Origin: Bryum argenteum
Taxonomy: Eukaryota > Streptophyta > Bryopsida > Bryales > Bryaceae
DNA: 64,000 nt
NCBI GenBank assembly: GCA_037043015.1
Contig: CM073328.1
Span: 18,263,495-18,327,494, forward strand
Direction: 5' to 3'
Numbering within the stretch: the first letter of the stretch is position 1; each line of letters begins with the position of its first letter. A program made the translations under genes and the position numbers. Shown here piece after piece: positions 33,701-46,105 of this stretch. The notes under the pieces were generated by a model. It was given only the letters and a program-made list of their open reading frames with translations, was not told where the DNA came from and searched no databases.

Positions 33701-36700
33701 ACATTGAAGATTTGAAAACCCGTTCTTCAACTAGGGTCCCTGTCTTCGACTTTGAGATAAATAAGCAAAGTGGATCTAAGGAACTTGTTGTCTCGGAAGA
33801 TTGTGGTGTGGTCAGTCTTCTATATTTGTTGCTCCGAATGACCCAGTCTTGTTAATGAAGTTGTTGCATATGAAAGAGTTCATGATGTCAGATTTCCTTG
33901 TAGCTATTTATCTGCGACTTCATCTTGAGTACTGGAGGAAATTACAAAAGTGTGGATGGATCAGGTTATTCTAGAGGGTGTATACACACTTCATCCCAAC
34001 ATTCGACCTTTCTTGAACCTCTGGGTGGCTGTAGTAAGGACGTCTTCTTCCTCATGAAGTCTGGTTTCAAGCGTTTGCTGACGTTGTAAAAATGCGGTGC
34101 TTCGTATCGTAAACTATTATTCGATCTCAGGGGATATTACTTCTAGATCACTCAGAATATATTTCTTAACATTGCCTTGTATGCAAGAATCGAGAAATTG
34201 TGGGCAGCTTTATTAGAATCTTGCAGTCCTTTTCTTTATGAGTGTTTAAGACCTGCGTAACAGTAGTATAATCTGACATTTACCCAGGTTGGAGGTGTTC
34301 ACTCTCATCTTGTTGCCAGAGTTCAAGGAGATTTAGTACAAAGTGGGCGACTTGTATTAGAACAAGAAGTGATGACCACTGTCTTTCCTATGTTTCAACA
34401 AGATATTGAACCTCATCTTGTGCATGCACATGTGAGTTTCTGGGTCTAACTAGAGTACGTCTTTCTTAGTTTATTCTCTGCTAAATCGAGGAATACACAA
34501 GCTTACTTTAGTATCTACTTTGAAGTGACTGATTCTTCTTCGTAATCCCCTTCAACATGACCCCGTAAATCGTTTTCTTAATGTGTACTTTGCAGTTGAA
34601 AATTACCAATGACTTTGATCATGTTGATTCTCCAGAGAGCTCAATGTTTGTGCTGAAAAGCAGTAAGCAGGTATTGTTGATTTTTACTCACCGGTTCTCA
34701 GCATGCTTCTTCTACGGTCTGTAGCGTTCACTGAGTTATTCTAGTTGAAACCGTCATTTCGTAGTGATGAAGCTGGTATATCGACGAATGGTCTTTCCAA
34801 TCGATGTCGAACTTCGGGAAGTCCACCACTATTATGAAGGCCTTCATATCAGTACGGAGGCCATACTTCACCTCTGGAATATTTTTGCCCTGTGCAGGTT
34901 TTGTTTGAGGAGATAGTTAACTTGTTGGATTCAGAGAAGATTATCAAAACTGTGCAAAAGTTCACGAACATATATTTTCATCTCCCAGGACTACCAAATA
35001 ATGGTAACGACACAGAGAGCAATTGGATTCGCGTTAGGAACTGCGAATGAAGGTTCGCGCTTTTGATCCGTGAGGTATTCTACAAATAAGTTCGTTTTAT
35101 GTTTTGTTCTCTAGCTCGAGACCCTAGTTACCTCATCTTTCAACCGTTTGTCATCTAGGTGCTTTTAAGACTCTTAATCGTCGGTTATTATGTTCTTATT
35201 GGTGATGTTTTGCGTTCTGCAGCCAATAAGAGAGGGAGATTTCATCATTCAACCCAGGGTGGATTTTGACATCAGTGTCCGAACAGTAGCAGGACTTTTG
35301 ACTCTCGGGTAAGCGAAATGCTTTTAAAGCCCGATATGGCATCGGAATGAATTCTCATGTGGTTGTTTGATCCCTATAATGAGCCTTCCCGTTTCATGCT
35401 TTTTAGGTTCCACATGATATACTCCTGGTGTTCTCTAGCATAATATGTTGTCCACAACTTTTAGGCAGAGATGACAATTGTTGAACACAACGGATGTTTT
35501 GAATCACAGCTATCAAGCAGTAGCGTATATTGAGGCCATAGCAACCATATACCAAGATGAGAAGGTGATTTCTTATCTCCTTAAGTTTCTTGCACACCCA
35601 TATTTCTGATGCTGAATTGGGAAACGTACTTTTGGTTTCTCCTTTGACATGGAATGCTCGAATTTAGTGCTGAATCATACTTGGCATGGAAGTGTATTTC
35701 AGAACTGTTTTTATATGCAGTCATTAATGTTTTGAGAACTTGATAGCCTGATCATTTTACACATCAGCTCATGTATACTGTAAGATAACGGAGGCGTGTT
35801 TTAAGGCTTTGATGCTTGAACGTTTTAGCTCTTAAACGTCACAGCTTTCCAAAATACACTAAAAAGAACGCCCCTCGAGCATGCGTTGTCCTTTAAGGGT
35901 TCAAGCGGATTTACTATGTGTAGTGTTTGACTATGCTCTCCTTGGTTGTCATTGATATCATGCCAGCTTCTTATAGAAGTGGACCAGCTGCATAATATTC
36001 TGACTCCATATATTCGGATTAAGGGCTCCAATAAAGAGTCTATAGCAGCCGCAGGATCAACTCTCAACTTGGATGGTAGTTACACCACTCTGGTAAGAAA
36101 TACTTCCGCTTCCTTGAGTTTGATCCTTTCTCTGACTATATCTCTTAAGGCTAGACAGTACTAGTGACAATCTTTGCAGCCATATATTGAGATCATACTG
36201 GAAATGGGCCAAACCAGCAAGGGTGTGGAGGATCCACAAGCAGCTCGGCTGTAGGAACTGGTGGATTACGTTCAAGCCCAAGTTAGCTTGGAAAAATTTG
36301 AGGATTTTGAGAGTTTTTCCTATTTCTAGTTCTGCACTTCATTTATGCTGCAAGGTTTTTCCCTGATTTAGTTGAGGACATTTTTGGATTACATTTCTAA
36401 TTGCATCTAGTTTTGTTGCAGGAAGGCAGTATGGGGTCTGATGTTCTTGAAGGTCATTCAGTTTTGGTTGAGTGCATCTTGGAGGACCTTGACATGCGAA
36501 TCCGGAGACTCGAAAAGTGGAACATGGTTCACACGGTCAGTGCAGAATTGACTCCATTTGATACCTGCAAAACTACCTTAAAAAATTGCTCATTACGTTT
36601 CTCTTAACCTCGCGGCAATAAATTCTTAGAAGGATAAAGAACATCAAAGTCCTTTGGACGAAGTGATGCCGATGCTTTACTAGTGTATGTACTTGTCAGC

Positions 36701-36920
36701 TTGATTACAGTTGAAGTGTCCATCTTGTGGTTTAGTACTTAATTTCCCCTTCATTCTTATGTTTGTAGGAAGTTCGTTAGGTTTCTCAATAACAGAAGGG
36801 TTACCTATTTTTGACCTCAGCACCGTTTCTTTGATACTATTGCAGGTGTTGTGAACCTTCTTCATGTCAGCCTTTGTGGGTTGCTTACTTTATCAACGCA
36901 CTCAGCGGTCACATTCATAG
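27782..36920 (+). pseudogene. Uridine-cytidine kinase C-like gene (two P-loop kinase/CYTH modules), broken
   Basis: All 26 exons of a plant uridine-cytidine kinase C-like gene can be followed: 27782-27841, 28692-28804, 29439-29573, 29802-29903, 30037-30105, 30349-30483, ~30575-30646, 30804-30859, 31061-31220, 31382-31547, 31689-31773, 32002-32244, 32479-32633, 32736-32778, 33004-33158, 33700-33810, 33965-34033, 34288-34431, 34596-34670, 34898-35074, 35223-35308, 35510-35564, 35967-36092, 36180-36281, 36422-36535, 36846-36920. Two tandem modules each have a P-loop (GGPSGSGKS; GPSGSGKTS) and a CYTH-like part. Lesions: 1-nt frameshift near 29515; lost splice acceptor (AG to AA) at 30574; 1-nt frameshift near 31413-31420; TGA at 35048; TAG at 36252; TGA at 36852, which removes the C-terminal hydrophobic tail. 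The gene was complete and then decayed. Its family joins nucleoside kinase-like and triphosphate-binding folds; exact activity is not settled here. Confidence 0.88.
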
Positions 36921-37331
36921 TGTTATACCGAAGTTTACTACTGAAACCATGTGATACGAAGTTGTTTGAGCTAGTCACTTGAACAAACTTGACGTCTTGG
37001 AGATTGGAGATTCTAATTGACATTCTCATTTCCATGCCTCCACTCGCTGTAAGGTTTGTTGTGTTGCAGTTACTCCAAGATAGAGGGTGCATCACACAAA
37101 AGACTTTAGGTATATTCTTGTGACCAAAGCCATTTTGCAGCATTATTTTACAACCCGTGCTTCATTTAAGTGGTGTAATTGAGCACCCCATTTTTTCCTT
37201 AGTTGTATGTGGTAAGCATTGCATTGGCGCTAAATAAAGATTGAGTCGTGCCGCAGACTTTGTCAGGCTTGGGAAATGTTGGTGGATTTGTAGGCTCTGA
37301 GAAAATCTGGTGAACTTGTAGGCTTGGGCTT
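36921..37331. other. Spacer between kinase-C pseudogene and piggyBac copy C
   Basis: Probably the old 3' flank of the kinase gene. No coding or structural feature is evident. Confidence 0.4.
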
Positions 37332-37558
37332 CTAACCCCTAAAGTCCCCAAACTACCAAAAGGCCTCAAAACCACCCTCTCTCAATGTAACAAAAAACAT
37401 TTCAACTTTTCTAGTATGTAATTGTAACATCTCTCTCAATGCAACATAAAATATTTCAACTTTTCTAGTATGTAATTGTAACATCTTGTATGTAACTTGT
37501 CCAAGTACATGTATTCCAAATCTTAGCTGCAAGTTTCTCACCTATTGTGAGATCATAA
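37332..37558 (+). mobile_element. piggyBac copy C, left end, split by an hAT insertion
   Basis: CTAACCCCTAAAG at 37332 is the family end with the first T of TTAA changed to C. The sequence follows the family left-end pattern up to GAGATCATAA at 37549-37558, where the hAT element begins. It resumes after the hAT at 42317. It contains its own tandem duplication of about 55 bp (37375-37490). Confidence 0.7.
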
Positions 37559-40500
37559 ATAATGATTTTTTTACTGGCAAAAAATCGCCTAAAGGCGGAA
37601 TAATCATTAGTGACATGCCTTTTTGGCTAAAAAGTGATCCCTAGCCATTCAGTAGGGTGCCTCGGTGTCTCTAATCGCCACTGTTGAGAAGCCATCATTC
37701 GAGTAGGTTGGGTATCCTTTCGCGTGGAGTCATCTCTTGCAATCTCCGCCCCTAACTTTGGTATCGCCTGGCTGCGCTCATTTGGCCGTCAAAAGAGAAG
37801 ATTGGTGCCACTCCCAGTTTTTCAAGTTACTATGTATTCTATCATGATTGCTCAATTTTCGCCACAACTCGCCTTGCCTCACATAACGAATTCGCCAGAA
37901 TCTGCATTATACATTGTTGAGATTATATTTTCTTTCGCCACATTTGATGTACACTATAGAAATGTTCTTTATGTCTCCACTCGCAACAAAGATGAGGAGG
38001 TTTACAGCTTTAAAGAGTACAAAATATAAGGGGAATGATGAGTCAATAACTAGGGGCACCATGAGGTTGAAGGCGGATGAGTGCTGTAGGAGATTGTGGG
38101 TGTTCAGGGTTTCTGAGCGAGGTGATAATGTACACCGTCTACGAAGTCCAAACTCCAGAGAAGTCAATTGCGAGCATCCACCGTCTGATTTAGAAGTTGG
38201 TCCACATTCTGCAATCTGCAAGTCTGCAACAGTCTTTCAAAATCCATGGCCTTGAGGTTCACATTGCGCTTTAGGTTTGGCAAATTACAAGGTGTAAGTT
38301 GTTTCTTGCAAGCTCTCAGTTGCGTAAATGTTACGTGCACCGTTTAGGGTTTTTCATGCACGTTTCGGTTTTTTGGGAGGTGTGCCTTGTGAGCTCTTAC
38401 GTGTATGACTGTCATGTGCACTATTGAGGCTTTTGCTAGCACGTACATTGTTTTGAAATTGCTTTTCTGGACGTTGTTATTCTATCATGTGTCTATTTGT
38501 AACCAATAAGTGTGGATTTCAGGAAGATGTCCCCTGGGAGGTCGTTGCATCGGTTCTTTGCAAGGCTTCCAACTTTGGGATCATCCTCTGGTTCAGAGCG
38601 CTTACATGGTTGTGAAATTTCTGCAACATAAAGATCAACTTCAGAATCACTTGTACCATATACTACCAAAATGAGCAGCAAAAGTAGAGGGCAGTCAGTG
38701 TGCAACGTCCCTCGTCATCGTAGAGAAGAGAGACAGGCAAAGAAGCGGAGGTTGAAGTCGTTGCGCTGTCGTCAAAGGAGTCCATTGCAAACAGTCCCAT
38801 GCAAGAGAATGGGAATGAGAAGCTGCCAGAAACCTATCACTTTGAAGACTTTGACAACGAGGAGGACGAAGATTGCGACGTATAGGAGCCTGCTTAGAAG
38901 TAGGTGAAAAAATCCTACGAAGCAAGCCGGAAATTGAAAGATACGTAGGCTGCTCGACTTCCGTGGGCGGAGTTACATCGAGGGGGAGACGGCTTCCGTG
39001 GGCGGAGTTACATGAAGGGGGAGACGGCTTGTATGAATCCGTGAAGTGTCTTGTTTGCACAACTATTGAAGGTAGAGAGAAGATTCTTGGCCCTAAGTGG
39101 GACACCCTACAAAAGCATGGAGGTAGGAGAAAAGCCACACGTGACCTGACAAACGGCACCAGAAAGGGCCAGTAGTATCAAGACCTTAATTGCAAGCACG
39201 TCAAGAATGAACACATTTATGCGACTTGAAGCCGCAGAACTGTTCTGGAGCAAGTCACCGCTATGAAAGGTGAGCGAGGTCGTAAACAAATTCAGTTTGC
39301 CACCATCCTGCATTTGTTGCGTGAAGGACGTCATATGTTGGAGTATACTGCCCTTCAGCCACTGTTCACCTTTCTTGGTGTTCCCAAGTTGCCGAAAAAG
39401 CATTGGTCCGATGGACCTGGGTGGGAGTTGGCGGAGTGTTTGTTCGCACAAGTTCAATTGAAAACAAAAGTGATCATGGAGAAGGCTCGATTTTTCTCCA
39501 TCAGCTGTGATGAGGTATCTATGCTTGACACTCAAAGCTGGATCGACATTCATGGGTACGTTTGTGAAGACTCGCAGCGGAAATCCATATTGTTGTCCCT
39601 AGAGCGGGTTGTTGGTGCTGGCTCAAAGAGCACGACGAAGGTGATAGTCGATGCCATTCGTACGCATGGAGGTGTTAAAGACAAAGACCTACGAGCGAGG
39701 CTTACTTCATTTGGCGCAGGTAAACAGTAATCCTCCCCAGTGAGTCTCAACTTTGCACATGATTATCTTTGAACATGTTTTGGAGCAAGTTTGTTTTGAA
39801 ATGGATATGGTAAAGAACTGAAATGAGAAGAGGTGGAGGCAATAACATATTGGATTTTTGTACTGTTACAAAATTACCCAAATTTGTTGATACATGGTTT
39901 GATTGATTGTGCAGGTGGAATGAGCACTTTTCAAGGTAAGAGGACTGGAGTTGTTCAACAACTAAAGATGAACTACAATCCAAGGATTATCGGCATTCAT
40001 TGCATGGTGAGGATCTCTCTTCTTCTAACATTTACTGCACCATGTTCAATTCCTTTTTATTGTCATGTTCATTATTTTTTCACAAATAGGTTCATTATTC
40101 AAGTTGTCCGGCATGTTCTGAAGGTGCACTGATCTAAGTCTGATCTAATTGAATGCATCATTGTCTAGAATATTTGAGTTAAATGCATGGCAGTGACTTT
40201 GTAGAGATGTTTTAGTTGGGATCATGCATGCATGCAAAATTACATGCTGTCAGGGTTTGGGACTAGTCTACTATGGAGATCACTTCAAAGGTGGTAATTA
40301 AATTCAGTTCGGTGATTATTTGTCTTTGTGTAGGCCCATCGCACAAATCTTGTTGTGGAGACTCTTTAACTCTTCCGATTGTCCAACGCATTGAGGAGAT
40401 GCTGCAGTCATTGTATGCATTCTTTGCTCATTCACCGAAACGGCACCTCGAAATATCAGAAGCTAGCAAAAGTTATGCACTCCAAGGGGCTAAAGATCTT

Positions 40501-42316
40501 GAAGAACATTAAAACAAGGTGGATCAGCATGCTGTCTCCTGCCGCGAGGGTCATGAACGAGTACAGAGTACTCCTTGTGAAGATGCAAAGAGACTTGGTC
40601 GCACCTTTAGCAGACGGAGACGGGAATGCAAGAAAAAAAGACAAGGGTCTCATGAAGCTAGCGTCAAAGAACTTGGCCTACCTCTGCGATTTTAGAATCG
40701 TGCTTGGCCTTGCAGGTCTGCTACCTATGTTGCGGTCGGCGCACTCCCTCATTAAGTTCTCTCAAAGCAAGGAGGTCTTTGTCTGCTACTATGTCACTGC
40801 AATTCAAATCTGTGTTGCCGAGGTCTAGGCTATGTACGTGGATGAGGTCATTGCATTTAAACAGGACTTGTTCAAGGATTTTAATGCCCTCGATGAAATT
40901 CGACATGATGCTATTCCCATGTCTTGGGTGACCCCGGCTCTCGACTTAATCCAAGTTGGGGAGACTCTGTATTTTACCCCACGTGATCACAGTATCCAAG
41001 CTGTGACCCTCAATGCAAACAGAGGTAGTTCAACGCCCATCTCTAGGGAGCTACATGCAAGCATTTGTGATGATGTGAGGGCCATGTGTAAAGATAAAAT
41101 TCACCACCTTACATTGTCCGATCTAACTTTTAAATTTTAGTGTTTGTTTACACATCAGTTTAGAGGTGCTAATATTCTTCAATGGCCATGTTATAGGTGC
41201 AGCAGAGGTGCTCATAACACAGTTGCAGAAGCGTTTTCCAGCGTCCACCGTCATCGATGCATTCAGATTTGTATATCCACAGTATCGGCTAGTTCCCGGA
41301 GCAGAGGCATATTTTACACGACACTTGCAGATAATCAAATAGCAGTATGCTTATACGATGAAATTCCCTAAATCGCACGTGAAGAAGGGCCAGAAGAAGG
41401 GAGACGAAGTCACTAATGATCAATTGCTGAAGAGTGTGGAGCCTATCTTGTCCGCTGACAAGCTCGACGAGCAAGCTCAAATGTTTATCATGAAGATGAA
41501 GGCGAATTTTCAAGGAGCAATGAATGACGACTTGCCTCTGAATCCATTGACTCGCCTTTGGCGACGCCTGGAAGCATCCGGCCTCCTACGACACAAGCTT
41601 TCCGAGTACTTAAAGGTGGTGGAGATGGTTGTCATCACAGTATTAGGCAGCGTTGAAGATGAGAGGACCTTTAGCACTCTGTCGTTCATGAAGAACAAGT
41701 TGCGAAACCAGTTGAGCATCCATTTGCCCCTCGTGGTCGCGATGCATGCTCAAGAGCACTATGGCCTTGTCAACTTCCCATATAATGCCGCATACGACCT
41801 GTGGAAGACTCATGTGCGGAAGGTATATTAATTTGAATGTTGTTTCTGTGCAGGTTCCGGGGTCTATTATGAACAAGGGCCGTAGAGTTGGCGTCTGCTG
41901 ACTTGCGGCTCTTCAAACGCTCTGCGGCAATTCAAAGTGCCGAAAGCAGATGGTGGTTGCTAGTGCTTGTTACCATTTGGGTCAGCTGGTTCATTTTGGA
42001 GTGGTAGTCATGTTGTGAGGAATTAATGTCTGAAGCTCTGAATTGTAATCTCCAAGTCACATCTCTGAATTTTGAATTAGTAGCCAAGAATAGTATGCTA
42101 AGGAGTAGGTAATCGCCAAAGCAATTTCTATCTAAACAGACATGTCGCCTCATATGGCCAAAAACAATTCCTGTATATAGCCAGATATCGATGGCCAAGC
42201 AATATTGAATGCCAACGAACTTCACTAAACAAAATTTCAATACAGCCAAATTCTTGCTACCATTTCCTACTTAGTGGCCACCCAAGCATCGAATCAAAAA
42301 ATGTAGAAAAAACGCT
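37559..42316 (+). mobile_element. hAT element, 4.76 kb, with 8-bp target duplication GATCATAA
   Basis: GATCATAA occurs at 37551-37558 and again at 42317-42324. Both copies align with the single block GATCRTAACAATCAAAGT in intact piggyBac left ends (15811, 20927), so the interval between them is an insertion with an 8-bp duplication, as for hAT elements. It holds an hAT transposase on the plus strand. Terminal inverted repeats are weak (T-rich left start, AGCGTTTTTTCTAC as right end read inwards), so exact ends could shift by a few bases. Confidence 0.75.
38873..41831 (+). pseudogene. hAT-superfamily transposase with BED-like N-terminus, decayed
   Basis: Blocks in order: a BED-like finger region (39047-39230, KCLVCTTIEGREK then CKHVKNEH); a first catalytic block with SISCDEVSMLDTQSW (39484-39540); an intron at about 39722-39914; GKRTGVVQQLK and HRTNLVVETL; IKTRWISMLSP (about 40510); and a C-terminal dimerisation region with VLGSVEDERTFSTLSFMKN (41640-41697). 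Frameshifts near 40365 and 40460 and a stop at 40826-40828 break the frame. The 3' quarter (41211-41831) is still open. It fits plant or animal hAT families with a long BED-to-core spacing. Confidence 0.8.
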
Positions 42317-42620
42317 GATCATAACATTTGAAGTCGAGAAAAAAGTATTTTTTCACTTGTTGCAAAACGGGATTGAAGTTTTTCGTGAACCTCAAATGAA
42401 TTCTTGTGTTCACAAAAATTTAAGAGTAAATTTGAATTTAGGTTCTTTACATTTTTGTTCCTAAGCAAGTTAGAAACATGTGTGCAATATTTACCATCAT
42501 ACGACCTATAAGAAATTGCTTGAATTTTCACATGGAGGCATGTTGGAATTCAAATACAAAGGTCGGTCCTTGACAATAAAAATGGTATGTGAAATGGCAT
42601 GTTACTGCATTGACCCAAGG
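42317..42620 (+). mobile_element. piggyBac copy C, continuation after the hAT insertion
   Basis: The sequence after the second GATCATAA follows the family pattern (AGAAAAAAGT, then GCAAGTTAGAAACATGTG and GAATTCAAATACAAAGG), matching 15811-16090. Similarity to copy A stops near 42620, where an unrelated coding remnant begins. No right end was found. Confidence 0.65.
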
Positions 42621-42639
42621 GCACGCACCTGTTTGGCGT

Positions 42640-43050
42640 TCTTGGCACCGATCCTGCATACGGAGAAGCTTCACCGGCTTACATTACGGCTCGCCAACAC
42701 CATCATGAGGGCGTGTTCGGGAGAGCGCGAAGTCGACTAGGGTGTCCTAATCCAGAACCTCGTACTGAAGCTAGTTGGGAAGATTGGTAATATCCGGCAA
42801 AGCCCTCTTGCGCCTTTCCTCTACCACCTCTACGGGAAGAAAGAAGTACTCACTGCTTGTAAAGAAGAAGAATACGTGGCCGGAGACCCGGAGTGGAGTA
42901 GACCCTCCAAGGAATCGTGGACTCGGCAAGTGAGGAAAAAGAAGGCTAGGCGGCTTCATTGGATACGGATGGTGACGAGGACGGGTCGGATGATGATTGT
43001 CCGGATCCGGCTCCTGAGGTACTTACTACACCAATAGTTCGGGTGGAGAA
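42640..43050 (+). pseudogene. Unrecognised coding remnant, part 1 (interrupted by a CACTA element)
   Basis: A readable coding trace runs through LVLKLVGKIGNIRQSPLAPF and an acidic stretch DTDGDEDGSDDDCPDPAPEV, with stops and frame changes. It continues at 47835 once the CACTA element and one GAA are removed. I do not recognise the family. It looks like a mobile-element ORF rather than a host gene, but that is inference. Confidence 0.5.
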
Positions 43051-44150
43051 CACTATAAGAAAACCCTGTTTTTTGTGATGTCTTGTGTAATGTCTAATGT
43101 ATTTTGTGATGTCTTACTGTCTTAAAAGATGTCTTCGAAGACGGGAGGATGTCTGTACGTCTAACGGGCACATTTTGGATTGGAGGGGTATGAAGACATC
43201 ACCAAACAAAAAGATGTTGGTGAAGACATGGATATCTTTGAAGACATCTCGATAGACATCAAACTGCCACGTCGGCAAGGGATTTTGGACTAGCAAGGTA
43301 AAAACGACCAAAATTTACCGGTAGACAGGGTAAAAATCATTTCTAATGTTAAAAGAGTAGGTGAATGGGCAGTTGTTTTCAAAAGTAGAAAAAAAACATC
43401 ACACTTTTTTTCTTTTTTTTTTTTCCTCTTTAATGCTAAATCATCATGTGACGTGGCAATACTGAAAATACTAATTTCAGGCTATTCTCACTATTTTTTC
43501 ATTGGTCTATTTTTTTAATATTAAAATATATAATTATATTTCAATAAATAATATATTTTGTAAATTTTTATTATATTCAAATAAATTAGAATATTATAAT
43601 TCTGTAATTTTTTTATGATTTAAAAATATTTAATTATTTAAAAAATATTCTACTTAAAATATAATATCTATAAGATAACAATGGTGCCGAAAATAGAATT
43701 TCAAAGTAAAAGTAATTTCGTGGATATTTAATCCTCAAAAAACACGTGTTCATAGATTAAAAAAGTTATTTACAGCACTTTATCTACATGACAACAAAAA
43801 CTCCACGTCGGACCAGTTGACAAGTCATACAACATCTAGTCAGATGTCTAACACGATGTTCAACTTACCATAACTACAGTAAGGCATGAATGTCCGCGTA
43901 GACATCTACTGGGATGTCTATAAAGATGTTTTGCACGACATCCTCCTAGACGTCATTTACTAAAAAGGGGCAATACTTAAGGGTCTTTTAAGAATAATAT
44001 CAACTTTTTCTCTTACTGCTTGTCCTCCATTGGCGCGGGTCTCTGATTAGGCTCTGTCTCTAATAACCCTCAATCCTCGAATACTTAAAGAAAATATAAA
44101 AAGAAAACAAAAACAATAAACAGTATTTTTTGGCTTACTTCAAGAAGGAA

Positions 44151-45130
44151 TTAACCCCTATACGTCCCTAGTGTCGAAAAACGACATTTTGGATGAAGGG
44201 CAGAAACTTTGAAGAGCCATAACTTCTTCATCTAAACTCCGTTTTTGACGAAATCATTTGGGTTAGGTCACAAATCAAGTTTAGTTTATGTGGTAGAAAT
44301 TTCAGACTCATAATATAAAGTATGAATAAATGGCATGGATTTTAGTGAAGGCAAGTTTTGTTTTTGGGTTTTCAAACATTTGGCATGTTTTACCATTGCA
44401 TGCCAATTATGTGAAATCTAAAATATTTTTTCATGATTTTTGTTTCATAGGTTTGATATTTAGATGCATCCCAACAACTTTGTAGTTGGAAGTTTTTTGA
44501 TCTAAATAACTTTGGTATTGGCTTTGCAATGATGTTTCTCCGATGAAAAAAGTGAAAAAATGGATGATTTTTGAAGAGCTAGATCTCTTTTATCCACCGT
44601 TAGATTTTGACTTTATTTTTTGGGATGGATTCCAATTATAGTCTATTTTTAGTGGCAGAAATCTTGACCCAATTGAGGATATATTGAAGAAAAGGCATGA
44701 ATTTGAGTGCAAGGGGTCTAGTTTTGGACTATTTTTCCTTCGTAAAATTTTTGGCAGTTTTCACGACTACAAGGCTACTATTTGAGCCAAGATTTTTTTT
44801 TGATGCATTTTTTTGGTACAAGAGTGTCTTTGAGATGAAAATGAACAACTTTCTAGTTGCTGATTTTTTGATTGCAAATTTCATGTTGGTAGTATTTTCA
44901 CTTCAAAGTGGAAATGATGATATTTTGTATCCTGTTTTGCGCACTAATATGTTATGATCTCGCAATCTATGAGGTCCCATGAGTCAAGTTTTGGTCCACA
45001 TGATCTACTACAAGTCTATTACAAGTTTGTACGGTTGAGATCTGAATAGCTTATCTTTATTTTCATCTATATCACTTTTTTTGAAAATGAGTTTTTGGTT
45101 AAAAATATCCCAAAGACATTTAGGGGTTAA
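44151..45130. mobile_element. Non-autonomous piggyBac derivative, 980 bp, nested in the CACTA element
   Basis: TTAACCCCTATACGTC at the left and, inverted, TTAACCCCTAAATGTC at the right, each including the TTAA target site. The reverse strand near the right end contains GCGAGATCATAACAT, matching the family left-end block, so the element is in reverse orientation. There is no transposase. It inserted after the CACTA element. Confidence 0.85.
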
Positions 45131-45745
45131 ATATTATTGATTACTTAATGATTACTTATAGTCTAATGGCAAGATTATACATTACTCTATCATCAACAAC
45201 AAATATTATACAAAATTAAAGCAAATTTACAAGAAATATGAATTTATGAAAGTAGCTTTTTAATACAGTTTAGGAGACAATTCTAGAATAGAATTAGTAT
45301 TAGGAAAGTTAGTTGGAAAGTTAGTTAGGGTAGAAATAAAAGGTAGTTAAGTGTTTGAAAGAGAACCTATCACCATGGAAGACTATAAATAGTCTCATGA
45401 TTGTAATTCCACATTTTTTCTATCGATAAAAATTATTTGATTTGTTGTGGAAGAAACTTTAAGACTTACAATACGAGCTTTGTTGTGGAAAGAACTTTAA
45501 AGCATCTGGTATTTGATTTGTTGTGAGAAAAAAAAAAAAAAAAACCTTTTATAGTTAATATGTTGTGGTTGAAACCGTGAAGATGTCATCAGATGTCTAT
45601 GATAATGTCTGCAGGGATGTCTAAGATGACGTTCATGAAAATGTCTAACATGATGTCTATGAAGATGTCGAAGATGACATCTACGACAGCATCCAGAACC
45701 ATTTACAGGGATGATTTTCATTGACTTCAATAGATGAACAGAGGC

Positions 45746-46105
45746 GGCTAGGGTTTGCTGCCGCCGCCATAGTTAGGTCATGAGACCTTTAAGTAGAATT
45801 AGGGGTCGCACGAAGCTCATTTTTGCCTTTATTTTTTCAAGGAGTTAGTGTTTGGAGTGTAGAGGCTAAGGTTTGCTTCTTCATGTGGCTAGGGTTTGTT
45901 GCCGCCGCCATAGTCAGGTCATGAGATCTTCAAATGGAATTACAAAGCTCATTTTTGCCTTAGTTTTTCCAAGGAGTTAGTGTTGGGAGTGTAGAGGCTA
46001 AGGTTTGCTTCTTCATGTCGCTAGGGTTTGTTGCCGCCACCATAGTCAGGTCATGAGATCTTCAAATGGAATTACAAAGCTCATTTTTGCCTTAGTTTTT
46101 CCAAG
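45746..46105. repeat. Tandem repeat of 132-141 bp, nearly three copies, inside the CACTA element
   Basis: Each unit starts with GGCTAGGGTTTG.TGCCGCC and runs through TCATTTTTGCCTTA to GGAGTTAGTGTT. Copy starts are near 45748, 45889 and 46021. Confidence 0.85.
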
